Shown: positions 8,127-16,936, counted from the first letter of the stretch. The stretch is DNA of 64,000 bases from Anaerolineales bacterium (GCA_020634855.1 JACKAU010000020.1:62001-126000), one strand, 5' to 3'. The notes: generated by a model not told the origin, from the letters alone. Numbers and translations are program-made.

Positions 8127-9026
8127 TCAACGAGCCAATGCCAGATCTTCTCGAATAAAGTGAGCTACAGCCTTAACAAGGGGTAAATCCCAAGAATACA
8201 TTTCGTCAACGGTAATTAGGACGGCGCTGATGTTGTCCGAGCCATCGCGCTCTCGGGCTTCGGCGCCGAGTTGCCGAACCAGTTCTGCCGGTTCTGTGGG
8301 TGAGTCGAGCCACTGCTGTAGCTTTGTCTCATCCGGGAAGGCTTGCCAAAGACCATCGCTGCACAATAAGATCTTATCACCGGTGCGCAGTTCTTGGGTG
8401 CAGACGTCAACCGTTACCTGCTTTTCAACACCCACCGCCTTCAGTAGGCGGTTACGGGTCGGGTGTTTGAACGATTTGGCCGGGTCAAGCAGGCCGGCCT
8501 CAAGCAATTGGACGGCCATTGAATGATCGCGGGTGAGCTGCTTCAGCGTTCCATCCCGCCATAAATAAGCGCGGCTGTCGCCGACGTGGGCGATGTGCAG
8601 CCAATTGCCGTAAACCAACGCCGCGGTCACCGTAGTTCCCATTTTGCCGGCGAATTCTGATTTCTGTTGTGAATAAATAAACAGCTCCCGATTGGCTGCT
8701 TCAACCGCTTTTTTCAATTGATGGGTTAGCGTACAAAAGGCGGGTTGAGTGCGTTCATTGTCAGCAGCGACCCATTGGTTGGGATAAAAGAGGCCGGCCA
8801 TTTCGGCGACAATCTTGTTCGATGCCAGTTGGCTAGCCACGTTACCGGCATTGAGTCCCCCCATTCCGTCGCAAATTAGGTACAAGCCGGCCGTTCGGCC
8901 GTCGCTTAAGTGGTTGGTTTGATGAAAGACAGTATCTTCATTTAACGGTCGTCGTGTACCACGGTCGGTGTAATCAGCGGCGCTGAGTTGTAAGAATTTA
9001 TCTTTGATCATAGTTTTAATGGTCAT
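8127..9026 (-). CDS. PP2C-family serine/threonine phosphatase
   Basis: A 299-residue PPM phosphatase with all the metal-binding motifs: RPLNEDT near residue 26, DGMGG near 53, HVGDSRAYLW, LTRDHS, LCSDGLW and DGSDNISAVLI. It would remove phosphate from Ser/Thr in cytoplasmic proteins using two Mn/Mg ions. It resembles bacterial Stp/PrpC phosphatases, which usually pair with a Hanks-type kinase, but no such kinase is visible in the window. AGGAGCAGG upstream supports the start. The 750-bp upstream space holds repeats and a CCCTAC/GTAGGG palindrome. Confidence 0.93.
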   Translation of the reverse strand: MTIKTMIKDKFLQLSAADYTDRGTRRPLNEDTVFHQTNHLSDGRTAGLYLICDGMGGLNAGNVASQLASNKIVAEMAGLFYPNQWVAADNERTQPAFCTLTHQLKKAVEAANRELFIYSQQKSEFAGKMGTTVTAALVYGNWLHIAHVGDSRAYLWRDGTLKQLTRDHSMAVQLLEAGLLDPAKSFKHPTRNRLLKAVGVEKQVTVDVCTQELRTGDKILLCSDGLWQAFPDETKLQQWLDSPTEPAELVRQLGAEARERDGSDNISAVLITVDEMYSWDLPLVKAVAHFIREDLALAR

Positions 9027-9419
9027 TGTAAACCTGCTCCTGACGCTTAAGTTGGTTTTTGCTTCTATTTCACAGCTTCTATTTCAGCTTCCCCAGCGAT
9101 AACTTTAATACCTTCTAGTATAAACCTTGAGACGTGAAGAAGGTATGGGTAAGTTACCTAATAAATCATTGGGGAGCTTCCCTACTGTAGGGTAGGAGAT
9201 TCCCTTATATGGGGATGTCCCAGCCCAATACGTAATGTTCATGGTCTTTAAGCCCTCGCTTGGGAGTATTAAAAAATAATGGCGAATTTTATGTAGGATT
9301 GCAGATTTGTGATACACTTAACAGCCAAGCATTGATATTAATACTGTTGAGCGTCTTTGTGACAGGTAATGCAGGGACAATCTCCTAACTTCAACCGTCT
9401 CCTTTGAAAATAAAAGTCT

Positions 9420-9472
9420 GGAGCATCAAAGCTCTGTTTTGATCGGCTTGATAAAGCGAGCTTCGTCGCTCC
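9420..9472. repeat. 53-bp GGAGC palindromic element
   Basis: It starts GGAGCATCAAAGCTC and ends GAGCTTCGTCGCTCC, imperfect inverted arms related to the element at 6876-6932. Near-direct copies of TTGAAAATA(A)ACAGTCTG flank it on both sides. Confidence 0.5.
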
Positions 9473-9537
9473 GGTTTTTGAAAATACAGTCTGATGGTGA
9501 TCGCTATAGCGATACCTCAGCTCGATGGTCTATCTAC

Positions 9538-9597
9538 AAATTAATCGGGGAATAACAAAGCCAGCTTTGTTGCTTTAATACGTGACCCGATTAATTT
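9538..9597. repeat. 60-bp element with perfect 12-bp inverted ends
   Basis: AAATTAATCGGG at 9538-9549 is exactly inverted at 9586-9597. An inner hairpin AACAAAGCCAGCTTTGTT lies between them. It resembles a miniature palindromic insertion. Confidence 0.6.
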
Positions 9598-9780
9598 CTA
9601 AAACCATAAGAGGGCTGGCTACTTAAGGTACGCGAGTTTCACGGCCGGTATCATTCCACCGGGGACAGTTGCACTTCTCAAGCTATTCAAATTAATCGCC
9701 AAATGGCCTGTTATCTCTCTCTGGGACGAGATTCAGGCTTAACATTGTTGGATCTAAACAGGAATTGAAAAGGGTTTAGC

Positions 9781-11388
9781 ATGCTTGATACCACCCTGGA
9801 GCAACTTATTATTAATCGCACCAGCCGCATGCAGTTACTGCAAGATATTGCGGTGGCGACCAACGAAATCTCGACGGTTGAAGCCGTCATGCAATTGACG
9901 CTTGAACGGCTGTGTTGTTATACCGGCTGGCCCGTAGGCCATGTCTATCTGTCGGATCTGAATTTTTCAGGCCGGCTTATTTCGACCTCTATTTGGTATG
10001 TAGATGATGCCGATCGGTTTGCTTCCTTCAAAACGAGGGTTGAAACCGGCCGTCCTGTTATAAATGAGACCCTGCTGGAGCAGGTGACGGCCACAGGCGC
10101 TCCGGCCTGGCGTACCGATGTGGGGCGAGAACGGGCCGGACTTCCGGTTGATGCCGCCGGCGAGGCCGGGCTGAAGGCTGCTTTCGTTTTTCCGGTTTGG
10201 ATTGAAAAACAGGTGGTTGCTGTTCTGGAATTCTTCTCGGACCAAGCGGTCGAGCCGGATGAGTTCATCTTGGAGATTATGGTTTTTATCGGCACGCAGT
10301 TGGGCTACGCCATCGAGCGGAAATGGGCCGAGGCTCGGATCAAACAGCGTGAAATCCAACTGGCCGAGGCCCAGAAAATTGCTCAACTGGGTAGTTGGGA
10401 GTGGCAGATCAGGACCAACAAAATCTTCTGGTCCGACGAACTTTATCGCATTTACGGCCTCGATCCGCTGGAGACGGACCTGACTTATGAACTATACCTG
10501 GACCTGCTTCATCCTGATGATCGAAATCATGTCAAAAAGAATGTCGAGATGGCCTTCCACACCCACCAACCTTTTGAACACGAGCATCGCATCATCCGGC
10601 CTGACGGCGTTGTCCGGATTGTCCATGGCCGGGGCAAAGTTATTCTCGATCAAGCGGGCCAGCCGGCCCGAATGTTCGGCACGAGCCAAGACATTACCGA
10701 GCGCAGACAGGCGGAGGCAGAGTTGGCCGAACTACGTCAAAAACTGATCGAAGATCGGGAAACGGAGCGACTCCATTTGGCCCAGGAACTGCATGATGGA
10801 CCGCTGCAAGATTTGCATAGCGTGACGCTTCGCTTGGGCGAGTTGGAGCCGATGCTGCCTGACGAAAACGGGTTGGCTTTGATGGTCGCGGTTCAGGCAA
10901 CCTTGCAGCATGTCATCCAAACCGTGCGGGCCATGTGCGGCGATCTGCGCCCGCCGGCTCTGGCCCCGTTTGGTTTAGCCAAAGCGATCCGGTCGCACGC
11001 CGAGCGTTTTCAGAAGCTGAACCCGGCGTTAGAGGTGCAGTTGAATTTAACGCCGGATGGTCAATCGCTGCCCGAACGGACGCGACTGGTCTTGTTTAGA
11101 ATCTATCAACATTCGCTCAGCAACGTTATTCGCCATGCGGAGGCAAATACAGTCGTAGTTCGGCTAAAACTGGATGAGGCTCAGGTTGAATTAGAGATAG
11201 AAGATAACGGCCGGGGATTTACCATGCCCAACCGTCCGATTGAGTTGGCCCGAAACGGCCATTTGGGATTGGTGGGCGCTATTGAGCGGGCCGAGGCGCT
11301 GGGCGGCAAGTTGGACATTATTACGGCTCTAGATGCAGGTACAGTTATTCGGGTGGTCGTTCCACGCGAGACAAAAAGGGCGAAATAG
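9781..11388 (+). CDS. GAF-PAS sensor histidine kinase, NarL-system type
   Basis: A 535-residue soluble kinase. Residues ~20-175 form a GAF domain (signal or cofactor binding). Residues ~195-310 form a PAS domain ending in the usual GTSQDITERRQAE. A HisKA_3 dimerisation segment follows, with the phospho-accepting His in LAQELHDGPLQDLH, and then an HATPase (LSNVIRHAEANTV, DNGRGF, GHLGLVGAIERAEALGG). No membrane segment is seen, so it should sense an intracellular cue. The cognate regulator gene starts two bases after its stop. Confidence 0.93.
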   Translation: MLDTTLEQLIINRTSRMQLLQDIAVATNEISTVEAVMQLTLERLCCYTGWPVGHVYLSDLNFSGRLISTSIWYVDDADRFASFKTRVETGRPVINETLLEQVTATGAPAWRTDVGRERAGLPVDAAGEAGLKAAFVFPVWIEKQVVAVLEFFSDQAVEPDEFILEIMVFIGTQLGYAIERKWAEARIKQREIQLAEAQKIAQLGSWEWQIRTNKIFWSDELYRIYGLDPLETDLTYELYLDLLHPDDRNHVKKNVEMAFHTHQPFEHEHRIIRPDGVVRIVHGRGKVILDQAGQPARMFGTSQDITERRQAEAELAELRQKLIEDRETERLHLAQELHDGPLQDLHSVTLRLGELEPMLPDENGLALMVAVQATLQHVIQTVRAMCGDLRPPALAPFGLAKAIRSHAERFQKLNPALEVQLNLTPDGQSLPERTRLVLFRIYQHSLSNVIRHAEANTVVVRLKLDEAQVELEIEDNGRGFTMPNRPIELARNGHLGLVGAIERAEALGGKLDIITALDAGTVIRVVVPRETKRAK

Positions 11389-11390
11389 TT

Positions 11391-12017
11391 ATGACAAAAA
11401 TTCAGGTTGTGCTGGTTGATGACCATCCGCTGGCGCGGGAAGGTTTACGGAATTTGCTCGATAAGGCGATCGACATAGCGGTGGTGGGGGAGGCCGACGA
11501 TGGCGTCGAAGCGCTGCGGCTGGTTGAGACTTTGAAACCGGATGTTCTGGTGTTGGATATGGAGATGCCCGGCTTGTCGGGCGTTGAGGTGGCCCAGCGG
11601 TTAAAGTCGGCTAATACGCCGGTACGCGTGTTGGCCTTAAGCGCCCACAATGATAAAGAATATATTATGGGGCTGCTGGCGAATGGGGCCGCCGGCTATT
11701 TGGTCAAAGAGGAGATGTTACAAACGATTGTCGAGGCGGTCAGGGGGGTGGCTCGGGGCGAACAAGGCTGGCTCAGCCGTCAGGTTTCCGCCCAAATATC
11801 GACGTGGACGCAAGAAGCGCAAACCTCCAACCTCACCCCCAGAGAAATGGAGGTGTTGGCCCTGGTGGTAGAAGGCAAAACCAATCAGGAAATTGGGCTG
11901 GCTTTGGGGATTAGCGAAAAAACCGTTGAAAAACATTTGGTGAATGTCTTTGCCAAATTAGACGTTAGTTCGCGGGTTGAAGCGGCAGTTTATGCGGTGC
12001 GCGAAGGGTTAGTGTAG
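11391..12017 (+). CDS. LuxR/NarL-family response regulator
   Basis: This 208-residue regulator has a receiver domain with VLVDDHPLAREGL at the start, the phospho-acceptor Asp in VLVLDMEMPGLSG, and Lys in AAGYLVKEEM. The C-terminal GerE-type helix-turn-helix is LTPREMEVLALVVEGKTNQE...KTVEKHLVNVFAKL. It lies two bases after the GAF-PAS kinase stop, which makes it the direct partner. Phosphorylation should promote DNA binding as a dimer. Confidence 0.95.
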   Translation: MTKIQVVLVDDHPLAREGLRNLLDKAIDIAVVGEADDGVEALRLVETLKPDVLVLDMEMPGLSGVEVAQRLKSANTPVRVLALSAHNDKEYIMGLLANGAAGYLVKEEMLQTIVEAVRGVARGEQGWLSRQVSAQISTWTQEAQTSNLTPREMEVLALVVEGKTNQEIGLALGISEKTVEKHLVNVFAKLDVSSRVEAAVYAVREGLV

Positions 12018-12139
12018 GCCAAAGGTAGGGAAATTCCTGATTGATCTATTTATCACAAGCTTGTACTATAGAATTAGTGTGTTCGAGCATTTCGCTTGTG
12101 CGCTAGAATGACGGAGGTAATTTAGCCAAAAGGTAAAAA

Positions 12140-12757
12140 ATGAATGACATTCGTGTAGTACTGGCCGATGATTATCCGCTGATGCGAGAAAACGTGCGCA
12201 AATTGCTGGCAAAGGCGGATGGGATCACGGTCATTGGTGAAGCCGCTGATGGGCATGAAGCTTTGGCAATGGTTTCAGCCTTGGAGCCTGAAGTATTGGT
12301 GCTTGACATGGAAATGCCGGGCCTAAGCGGTTTGAAGGTGGCGCGGCAGCTTCAAACCGAAAAATCGCCGGTGCAAATTCTGGTCATCAGTGCGTATGAC
12401 GATAAACAGTATATCCAAGGCGTGCTTGAAATTGGCGCGGCCGGTTATTTGGTTAAGAGCGAAGCCACGCCCGATATGATCATCAAGGCCATTCGGGGTG
12501 TTGCCGGCGGCGAAAAAAACTGGGTTAGTCCCCGCCTGTTTGAGACGCCTTCAAATACAGCCCCACACGCGTTGAATGATCAAGAAAAAGCGATCCTACG
12601 CCTGGTCGTAGCGGGTAAAACCGATCGCGAAATTAGTAACTCATTAGGTCTGACTGAGGCTCAAGTGCGGCATCATTTGCACGCCATCTTTGAAAAACTT
12701 GATGTCGTCTCGCGGGTCAAAGCCGCTGTCTACGCCGTCCGCGAAGGCCTGGTGTAA
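12140..12757 (+). CDS. Second LuxR/NarL-family response regulator
   Basis: A 205-residue paralogue of the preceding regulator with the same layout: VVLADDYPLMREN, phospho-Asp in VLVLDMEMPGLSG, AAGYLVKSE, then a GerE-type domain. The helix-turn-helix is more diverged (LNDQEKAILRLVVAGKTDREISNSLG). The two share the ending SRV-AAVYAVREGLV, so a tandem duplication is likely. A 122-bp gap separates them, so it may be expressed separately while answering to the same kinase. Confidence 0.93.
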   Translation: MNDIRVVLADDYPLMRENVRKLLAKADGITVIGEAADGHEALAMVSALEPEVLVLDMEMPGLSGLKVARQLQTEKSPVQILVISAYDDKQYIQGVLEIGAAGYLVKSEATPDMIIKAIRGVAGGEKNWVSPRLFETPSNTAPHALNDQEKAILRLVVAGKTDREISNSLGLTEAQVRHHLHAIFEKLDVVSRVKAAVYAVREGLV

Positions 12758-12850
12758 CATCACCGGCGACGAAATTTTCGTTTGCCTATCGTTCCCCCTT
12801 TACCCTTTATTAAGTACTCCTCACCTTAGCCCGAATTGATTGAAATAGAT

Positions 12851-12996
12851 AACTCAAGTTGCTCCCTTGTCAGACCTGACAGGTTTTGGGTTTACCGTTC
12901 AGAGAAAAGTCAGGCCAATTCAGGATATTTAGACGCATTAAGGCCCATTTGAAAACCTGTCAGGTCTTGTTCGCGGACAGGTAGCAACTCAGGTTA
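12851..12996. repeat. 146-bp inverted-repeat element (ACCTGTCAGGTC type)
   Basis: AGACCTGACAGGTTTT (12872-12887) and its exact inverted copy (12952-12967) enclose a 64-bp centre. A weaker outer pair, AACTCAAGTTGCT and AGCAACTCAGGTT, extends the symmetry. It is a non-coding palindromic repeat between the regulator pair and the phosphatase-family gene. Confidence 0.65.
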
Positions 12997-13002
12997 GATA
13001 TA

Positions 13003-13018
13003 TAGCCCATGTGGGCTA
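13003..13018. promoter_or_regulatory. 7-2-7 palindrome, possible NarL-type operator
   Basis: TAGCCCA, two bases, TGGGCTA form a perfect 7-2-7 inverted repeat about 200 bp upstream of the phosphatase-family gene. NarL-family regulators commonly bind 7-2-7 heptamer pairs. A similar site lies at 15537-15552. The assignment is inference. Confidence 0.35.
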
Positions 13019-13217
13019 CCCCGACTCGCCCTTGCTCCTAATCGAGTTAGAGGAATATAGCCCTTGGTTGTGGCCGTAATCGCCCATCGTAGTATGGAGC
13101 AATCGACCCATCAATGATAGGATAGAGTTGTCGAAATTTAATGATTCATGTAGAAATCCGATCGAGAAAATAGGGGAGGACTGGTTTTATCCAGACAGAG
13201 TTAAAGTGGAATACAGG

Positions 13218-14771
13218 ATGAATAAAACAAACAAAAAAGTAATACTAATGGTGATTGATGCCTGCGCTTCGCGGGTGTTTAACCAAGCCATAAAAAGTGG
13301 GAAGCTACCTAATTTGCAAGCGCTGGCCGAGGCCGGCCAATTGAAACCGCAGTCGATAGCTATTTTCCCCAGCTTGACGCCGGCGGCCACGTCGACGCTC
13401 TTTACCGGCGACTATCCCAGCCGCCACGGAATTTTAGGCTTTCATTGGTATGACCTTGACAAGAATGAAGTAGCCTATTACGGGGACGACTTTTGGACCA
13501 TCGCTAGACGGGGGGTGAGGCCGTTTTTTGAAGATTTGCTGCTGAAACTCAATCACGAGCGGCTCCAAGCCGAAACCGCGTTTCAGAGAATTGAGCGAAG
13601 CGGGCTAAAGGCGGCTTGTTTTAACTTTTTGATGTTTCGAGGTGATGTGGAACATAAGGCCAATGTGCCATTATTGCTAGGCTTAATTCCCGGCGTCCCC
13701 TTTTCAGAAGTGATTTGCGGGCCATCGACTATGTTTTATGGCGATTTGGTCAATTCTAACGCAAAGGGTAAAGCGCTGGAAACGATCGGCGGTATGTTCC
13801 GGCGTTTTGGGTTCAATGATGATAATACATTTAAACTATTACATCAATTTGCCGAGCAGCGAGCCTTCCCTGATTTTTCGATTGCCTATTTCCCGGATAA
13901 CGATTACTTTAGCCATGACGTTGGCCCCAATAATGCGGTCACAACGCTTGAACATTTTGATGAGCAATTAGGTACGCTGTTTGAAATTTATGGTGGGTTA
14001 GAACAATTGCTGTCTGAAGTCACTATTATTCTAACCGGCGACCATGCCCAGTCTGTTATGGTCGATGATGAGGAAGACTCGGAAATTCGACTAGATCACC
14101 TGTTGTCTGATTTTACCATTGCTACCGTGGGCCAACCCTGGGGCGATAACGATCAATTGGTGATTTGTCCCGACATGCGGTGTGCGCAGATTTACTTCAA
14201 AGATCTCAACCCTAAACAGATAGAACATATTCTCGCCCTGTTAATCGCGGATAAACGCGTCGATCAACTGATCTGGCAGGCTAAATATCTGGGCGAGGGG
14301 GATAAAGGTTATTATGTGACAACATTGGATCGCGGACGGCTCAAATTCTGGCCAGGCGCCGACGGTCCTAATCACGCCGTCGATGCCTATGGCTGTCCCT
14401 GGAGTTGGGAAGGGAGTTTGGCGGCTGTCGGGGGACAGTTGAATGGTGATAACATAATTACGTTTGAAACGTACCCCAATGCGTTTGAACGTATTGCCGG
14501 CGCGTTGGACAACTCCAATAGCGGTCATTTGTGGTTGACCGCTCGTCTCGGTTATGAGTTTGGGGTGGCGGAAACCAGTATCCACGTCGGCGGTGGATCG
14601 CACGGGTCGCTGCATAAGTTGGACTCAACTTCGCCCTTGTTAGTAGCCGGAGCTTCATCTGATTTAGCGCTGCCGGACCAACCCCGCGCGGTCGATATCG
14701 CTCCGTTGTGTTTCTCATTGTTGGGGGTTGAGTCGCCTTATCCCATGGGCGCTAGCCGCAAGTTGGGCTAA
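13218..14771 (+). CDS. Alkaline phosphatase superfamily protein (phosphodiesterase/pyrophosphatase-like)
   Basis: A metallo-hydrolase of the alkaline phosphatase / nucleotide pyrophosphatase superfamily, about 517 residues from ATG 13218; the frame is open to a TTG at 13128. Metal-site features are visible: ILMVIDACASR at the start, the nucleophile region FPSLTPAATSTLFTGDYPSRHGILGF, FPDNDYFSHDVGPN, LTGDHAQS, and a late GGGSHGSLH. These fit two-metal hydrolysis of phosphoesters. No signal peptide is obvious, which suggests a cytoplasmic location. The substrate is unknown. Confidence 0.85.
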   Translation: MNKTNKKVILMVIDACASRVFNQAIKSGKLPNLQALAEAGQLKPQSIAIFPSLTPAATSTLFTGDYPSRHGILGFHWYDLDKNEVAYYGDDFWTIARRGVRPFFEDLLLKLNHERLQAETAFQRIERSGLKAACFNFLMFRGDVEHKANVPLLLGLIPGVPFSEVICGPSTMFYGDLVNSNAKGKALETIGGMFRRFGFNDDNTFKLLHQFAEQRAFPDFSIAYFPDNDYFSHDVGPNNAVTTLEHFDEQLGTLFEIYGGLEQLLSEVTIILTGDHAQSVMVDDEEDSEIRLDHLLSDFTIATVGQPWGDNDQLVICPDMRCAQIYFKDLNPKQIEHILALLIADKRVDQLIWQAKYLGEGDKGYYVTTLDRGRLKFWPGADGPNHAVDAYGCPWSWEGSLAAVGGQLNGDNIITFETYPNAFERIAGALDNSNSGHLWLTARLGYEFGVAETSIHVGGGSHGSLHKLDSTSPLLVAGASSDLALPDQPRAVDIAPLCFSLLGVESPYPMGASRKLG

Positions 14772-14953
14772 AAGTAGCATTCATTAGCAAATAAGCCTCA
14801 CCTACCCTATGGAGCTATCTCAAAACTACCCGACTTTCGCCCAAGAATCACCTACATTAGTGTAGTTTATCAAGCTTTGATCCCCTAAAATAAGGTTGTA
14901 CACGTCATCAATTATTAACTAGCTGATGATTTAAACTCGAAAGGAGATTTATA

Positions 14954-15451
14954 ATGAGACCGGAACTGGGTTTAACTGAAACACAACAAGAAGGGGTAAT
15001 CAACGCCTTAAATACCGTTTTAGCCGACCAACACGTACTGTATACTAAGCTTCGAAACTACCATTGGAACATTATCGGCGCTGAGTTCTTTGCTCTGCAC
15101 GAGCTGTTTGAAAAGCAGTACAATGCTGTCAAGGAATCGGCTGATGTGGTGGCCGAACGGGTGCGCGCGCACGGTGGTAATGCCATCGGCACGCTGGAGG
15201 AATTTTTAAAGCGAACCCGCTTGAAAGAGAAACCCAACGATTACCCTGGCGCTCAGCAAATGGTGATTAACTTGGTCAAAGACCATGAAGCAATGGTGCG
15301 CAACTTGAGAAAAGACGCCGAACGCTGCGGCAAAGAATATGACGACGCGGCTACGGAGGATTTATTCATCGGGTTGTTGCAGGATCATGAAGAAATGGCC
15401 TGGATGCTGCGCTCATTTGTTGAAGGCCAGCCGATCAAAGGTAAGAAATAA
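14954..15451 (+). CDS. dps: Dps-family ferritin-like DNA-protection protein
   Basis: The 165-residue protein matches Dps, a dodecameric mini-ferritin that oxidises and stores iron and protects DNA during starvation or oxidative stress. The conserved ferroxidase region is visible as LYTKLRNYHWNIIGAEFFALHELFEKQYNAVKESAD. The second half carries NLVKDHEAMVRNLRK and LLQDHEEMAWMLRSF. AAAGGAG lies seven bases before the ATG. It sits among stress-type regulators and is followed by a strong hairpin. Confidence 0.95.
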   Translation: MRPELGLTETQQEGVINALNTVLADQHVLYTKLRNYHWNIIGAEFFALHELFEKQYNAVKESADVVAERVRAHGGNAIGTLEEFLKRTRLKEKPNDYPGAQQMVINLVKDHEAMVRNLRKDAERCGKEYDDAATEDLFIGLLQDHEEMAWMLRSFVEGQPIKGKK

Positions 15452-15474
15452 GATTCTTGAGTAATATTCCAAGA

Positions 15475-15513
15475 ACACCCAGGCAAAAGTCAACGGACTT
15501 TTGCCTGGGGTGT
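15475..15513 (+). terminator. Strong stem-loop after dps
   Basis: A 17-bp stem (left arm beginning ACACCCAGGCAAAAGTC, loop AACG, one bulged base) starts 23 bases after the dps stop. No T-run follows on this strand, so it may act as a terminator or an mRNA-stabilising structure. Confidence 0.7.
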
Positions 15514-15536
15514 CGAAAAAAATCGGTGCTACGCAG

Positions 15537-15552
15537 TCACCCACATGGGTTA
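15537..15552. promoter_or_regulatory. 7-2-7 inverted repeat upstream of LuxR regulator
   Basis: TCACCCA, two bases, TGGGTTA form a near-perfect 7-2-7 site 103-118 bases before the regulator start. It resembles the site at 13003-13018. Binding by a NarL-type regulator is inferred, not shown. Confidence 0.35.
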
Positions 15553-15654
15553 CTTACTCTTACCCATCCTAGTGTAGCTGTAAGTTAGTTAAAATGATAT
15601 AATATGCGTATATTTTTCATAATTGGGCTGTTCGCCTGCCTGAAAGAGGAGCAA

Positions 15655-16320
15655 ATGGAAAAATTACGTATTTTACTGGTGGATGATCACGTTTTATTTC
15701 GCAAGGGGATTGCCTCACTCATCGCTAATCGATCAGATTTAACGGTGGTGGGGGAAGCTGAGGACGGCATTGAAGCAGTACGCGTCGCTCGCGAAACCTT
15801 GCCCGATATAATTCTGATGGACGTAAATATGCCTCGCCAAAACGGCCTGGAAACGGTAAAAATCCTTAAGGGGGAAATGCCCCATATCAATATTGTTATG
15901 CTGACCGTTTCAGACAATGATGAGGATCTGTTTAAGGCGATTAAATATGGGGCTAAAGGATATCTCCTTAAGAATTTGGAACCACAGCAGCTTTATGATA
16001 TGTTGGACAAAGTTCGGAACGGCGAGGCGGCGATCTCCGGCGCGATGGCTGCCAAAATTTTGCAGGAATTCCGCCAGCCGGATAAATCGAAAGAAAAAGA
16101 AGCCGGCGGCGTCGATGAGTTGACGGCGCGAGAGATTGAAGTTTTGGATCAAGTGGTTACCGGCGCGACCAATAAGGAAATCGCCGATACCTTAAGTATC
16201 ACCGAAAATACGGTCAAGATCCATCTACGGAATATTCTGGAAAAATTACACGTCAAGAATAGAATCCAAGCCGCTGTTCATGCGGTTCGAGAGGGGCTTG
16301 TTGACGATACTAATCAATAA
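15655..16320 (+). CDS. LuxR/NarL-family response regulator
   Basis: A 221-residue receiver plus GerE-type helix-turn-helix protein. The start at ATG 15655 follows AGAGGAG closely; a longer frame to 15604 adds a hydrophobic stretch not typical of the family. The receiver has ILLVDDHVLFRKGI, phospho-Asp in IILMDVNMPRQNG, and Lys in AKGYLLKNLE. The C-terminal domain is LTAREIEVLDQVVTGATNKEIADTL...NTVKIHLRNILEKL. No kinase is adjacent, so it is an orphan that may answer to the kinase at 9781 or 20833. Confidence 0.94.
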   Translation: MEKLRILLVDDHVLFRKGIASLIANRSDLTVVGEAEDGIEAVRVARETLPDIILMDVNMPRQNGLETVKILKGEMPHINIVMLTVSDNDEDLFKAIKYGAKGYLLKNLEPQQLYDMLDKVRNGEAAISGAMAAKILQEFRQPDKSKEKEAGGVDELTAREIEVLDQVVTGATNKEIADTLSITENTVKIHLRNILEKLHVKNRIQAAVHAVREGLVDDTNQ

Positions 16321-16459
16321 CATCTATCTATCCAAGCGGCGATTTCAGGCATTGTCAGTAAGGTGTTGATCCTTACCATGATGGCTAAGTAGGAATAGTC
16401 CTAAAAATTTCTGCTGAGCTTTGTAAAATCGTCGCTAAAACTTAGTAGGTAAGCTTTTT

Positions 16460-16819
16460 ATGACTGACATCTTTATCATCTCAGAATACCTCATGTTTGG
16501 CCACGGATTAGAAAGTCTGTTAACGGAAGAGAAAGAGTTAAATGTTGTTGGCCACGAAAAAGATTTCGATCTGGCGCTGGAAAAAATACGAAAGCTTCAA
16601 CCTGACGTAGTGGTTGTGTTTGGCAATGCTTCAGATAAAGCCTATCTGTCGATCATGTCCATCTTAGAAGCTAAACCGAATACCCAAATAATTGGAGTTA
16701 GCGTTCAGGATAACACCTGCTATACCTATCGAGCTACGCGCTGGAATGCGCTTGACGTGTCGGATTTGGTTAACGCCATCAAAGGGGACTCCACGGTTGA
16801 ACTTAAGTATGTTTGTTGA
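16460..16819 (+). CDS. Receiver-like protein lacking the phospho-acceptor
   Basis: The 119-residue protein follows the length and pattern of a lone receiver domain (DIFIISEYLMFGHGLESLL, then VVGHEKDFDLALEKIRKLQPDVVVV). The acidic pair after strand 1 is reduced to Ser8-Glu9. The expected phospho-Asp after strand 3 is replaced by FGN near residues 54-56, and the conserved Lys is not evident. It therefore looks like a pseudo-receiver that acts by protein contact rather than phosphorylation. It lies downstream of an intact LuxR regulator and is closed by a terminator. Confidence 0.7.
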   Translation: MTDIFIISEYLMFGHGLESLLTEEKELNVVGHEKDFDLALEKIRKLQPDVVVVFGNASDKAYLSIMSILEAKPNTQIIGVSVQDNTCYTYRATRWNALDVSDLVNAIKGDSTVELKYVC

Positions 16820-16907
16820 TTTTGTTGGCGCCGCCGGGGCTAAGAATTAGCTCAATCGGGTAAGTGGCCGTATGTCAGATGAGTAGGATTTGAACAATAA
16901 TTTGGCT

Positions 16908-16936
16908 AAAAGAGCTATTGAAAAATAGCTCTTTTT
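16908..16936 (+). terminator. Rho-independent terminator
   Basis: AAAAGAGCTATT, a GAAA loop, then AATAGCTCTTTT followed by T residues forms a 12-bp stem with a U-tract. It lies about 90 bases after the pseudo-receiver gene. Confidence 0.85.

Larger units (their letters stand above)
9027..9780. other. Long intergenic region with palindromic repeats
   Basis: This is the divergent space between the PP2C gene and a histidine kinase gene. No gene is supported. It contains a small palindrome CCCTACTGTAGGG at 9183-9195. A 53-bp GGAGC-type element lies at 9420-9472, and a 60-bp element at 9538-9597. Promoters for both flanking genes should lie here but were not located with confidence. Confidence 0.5.
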
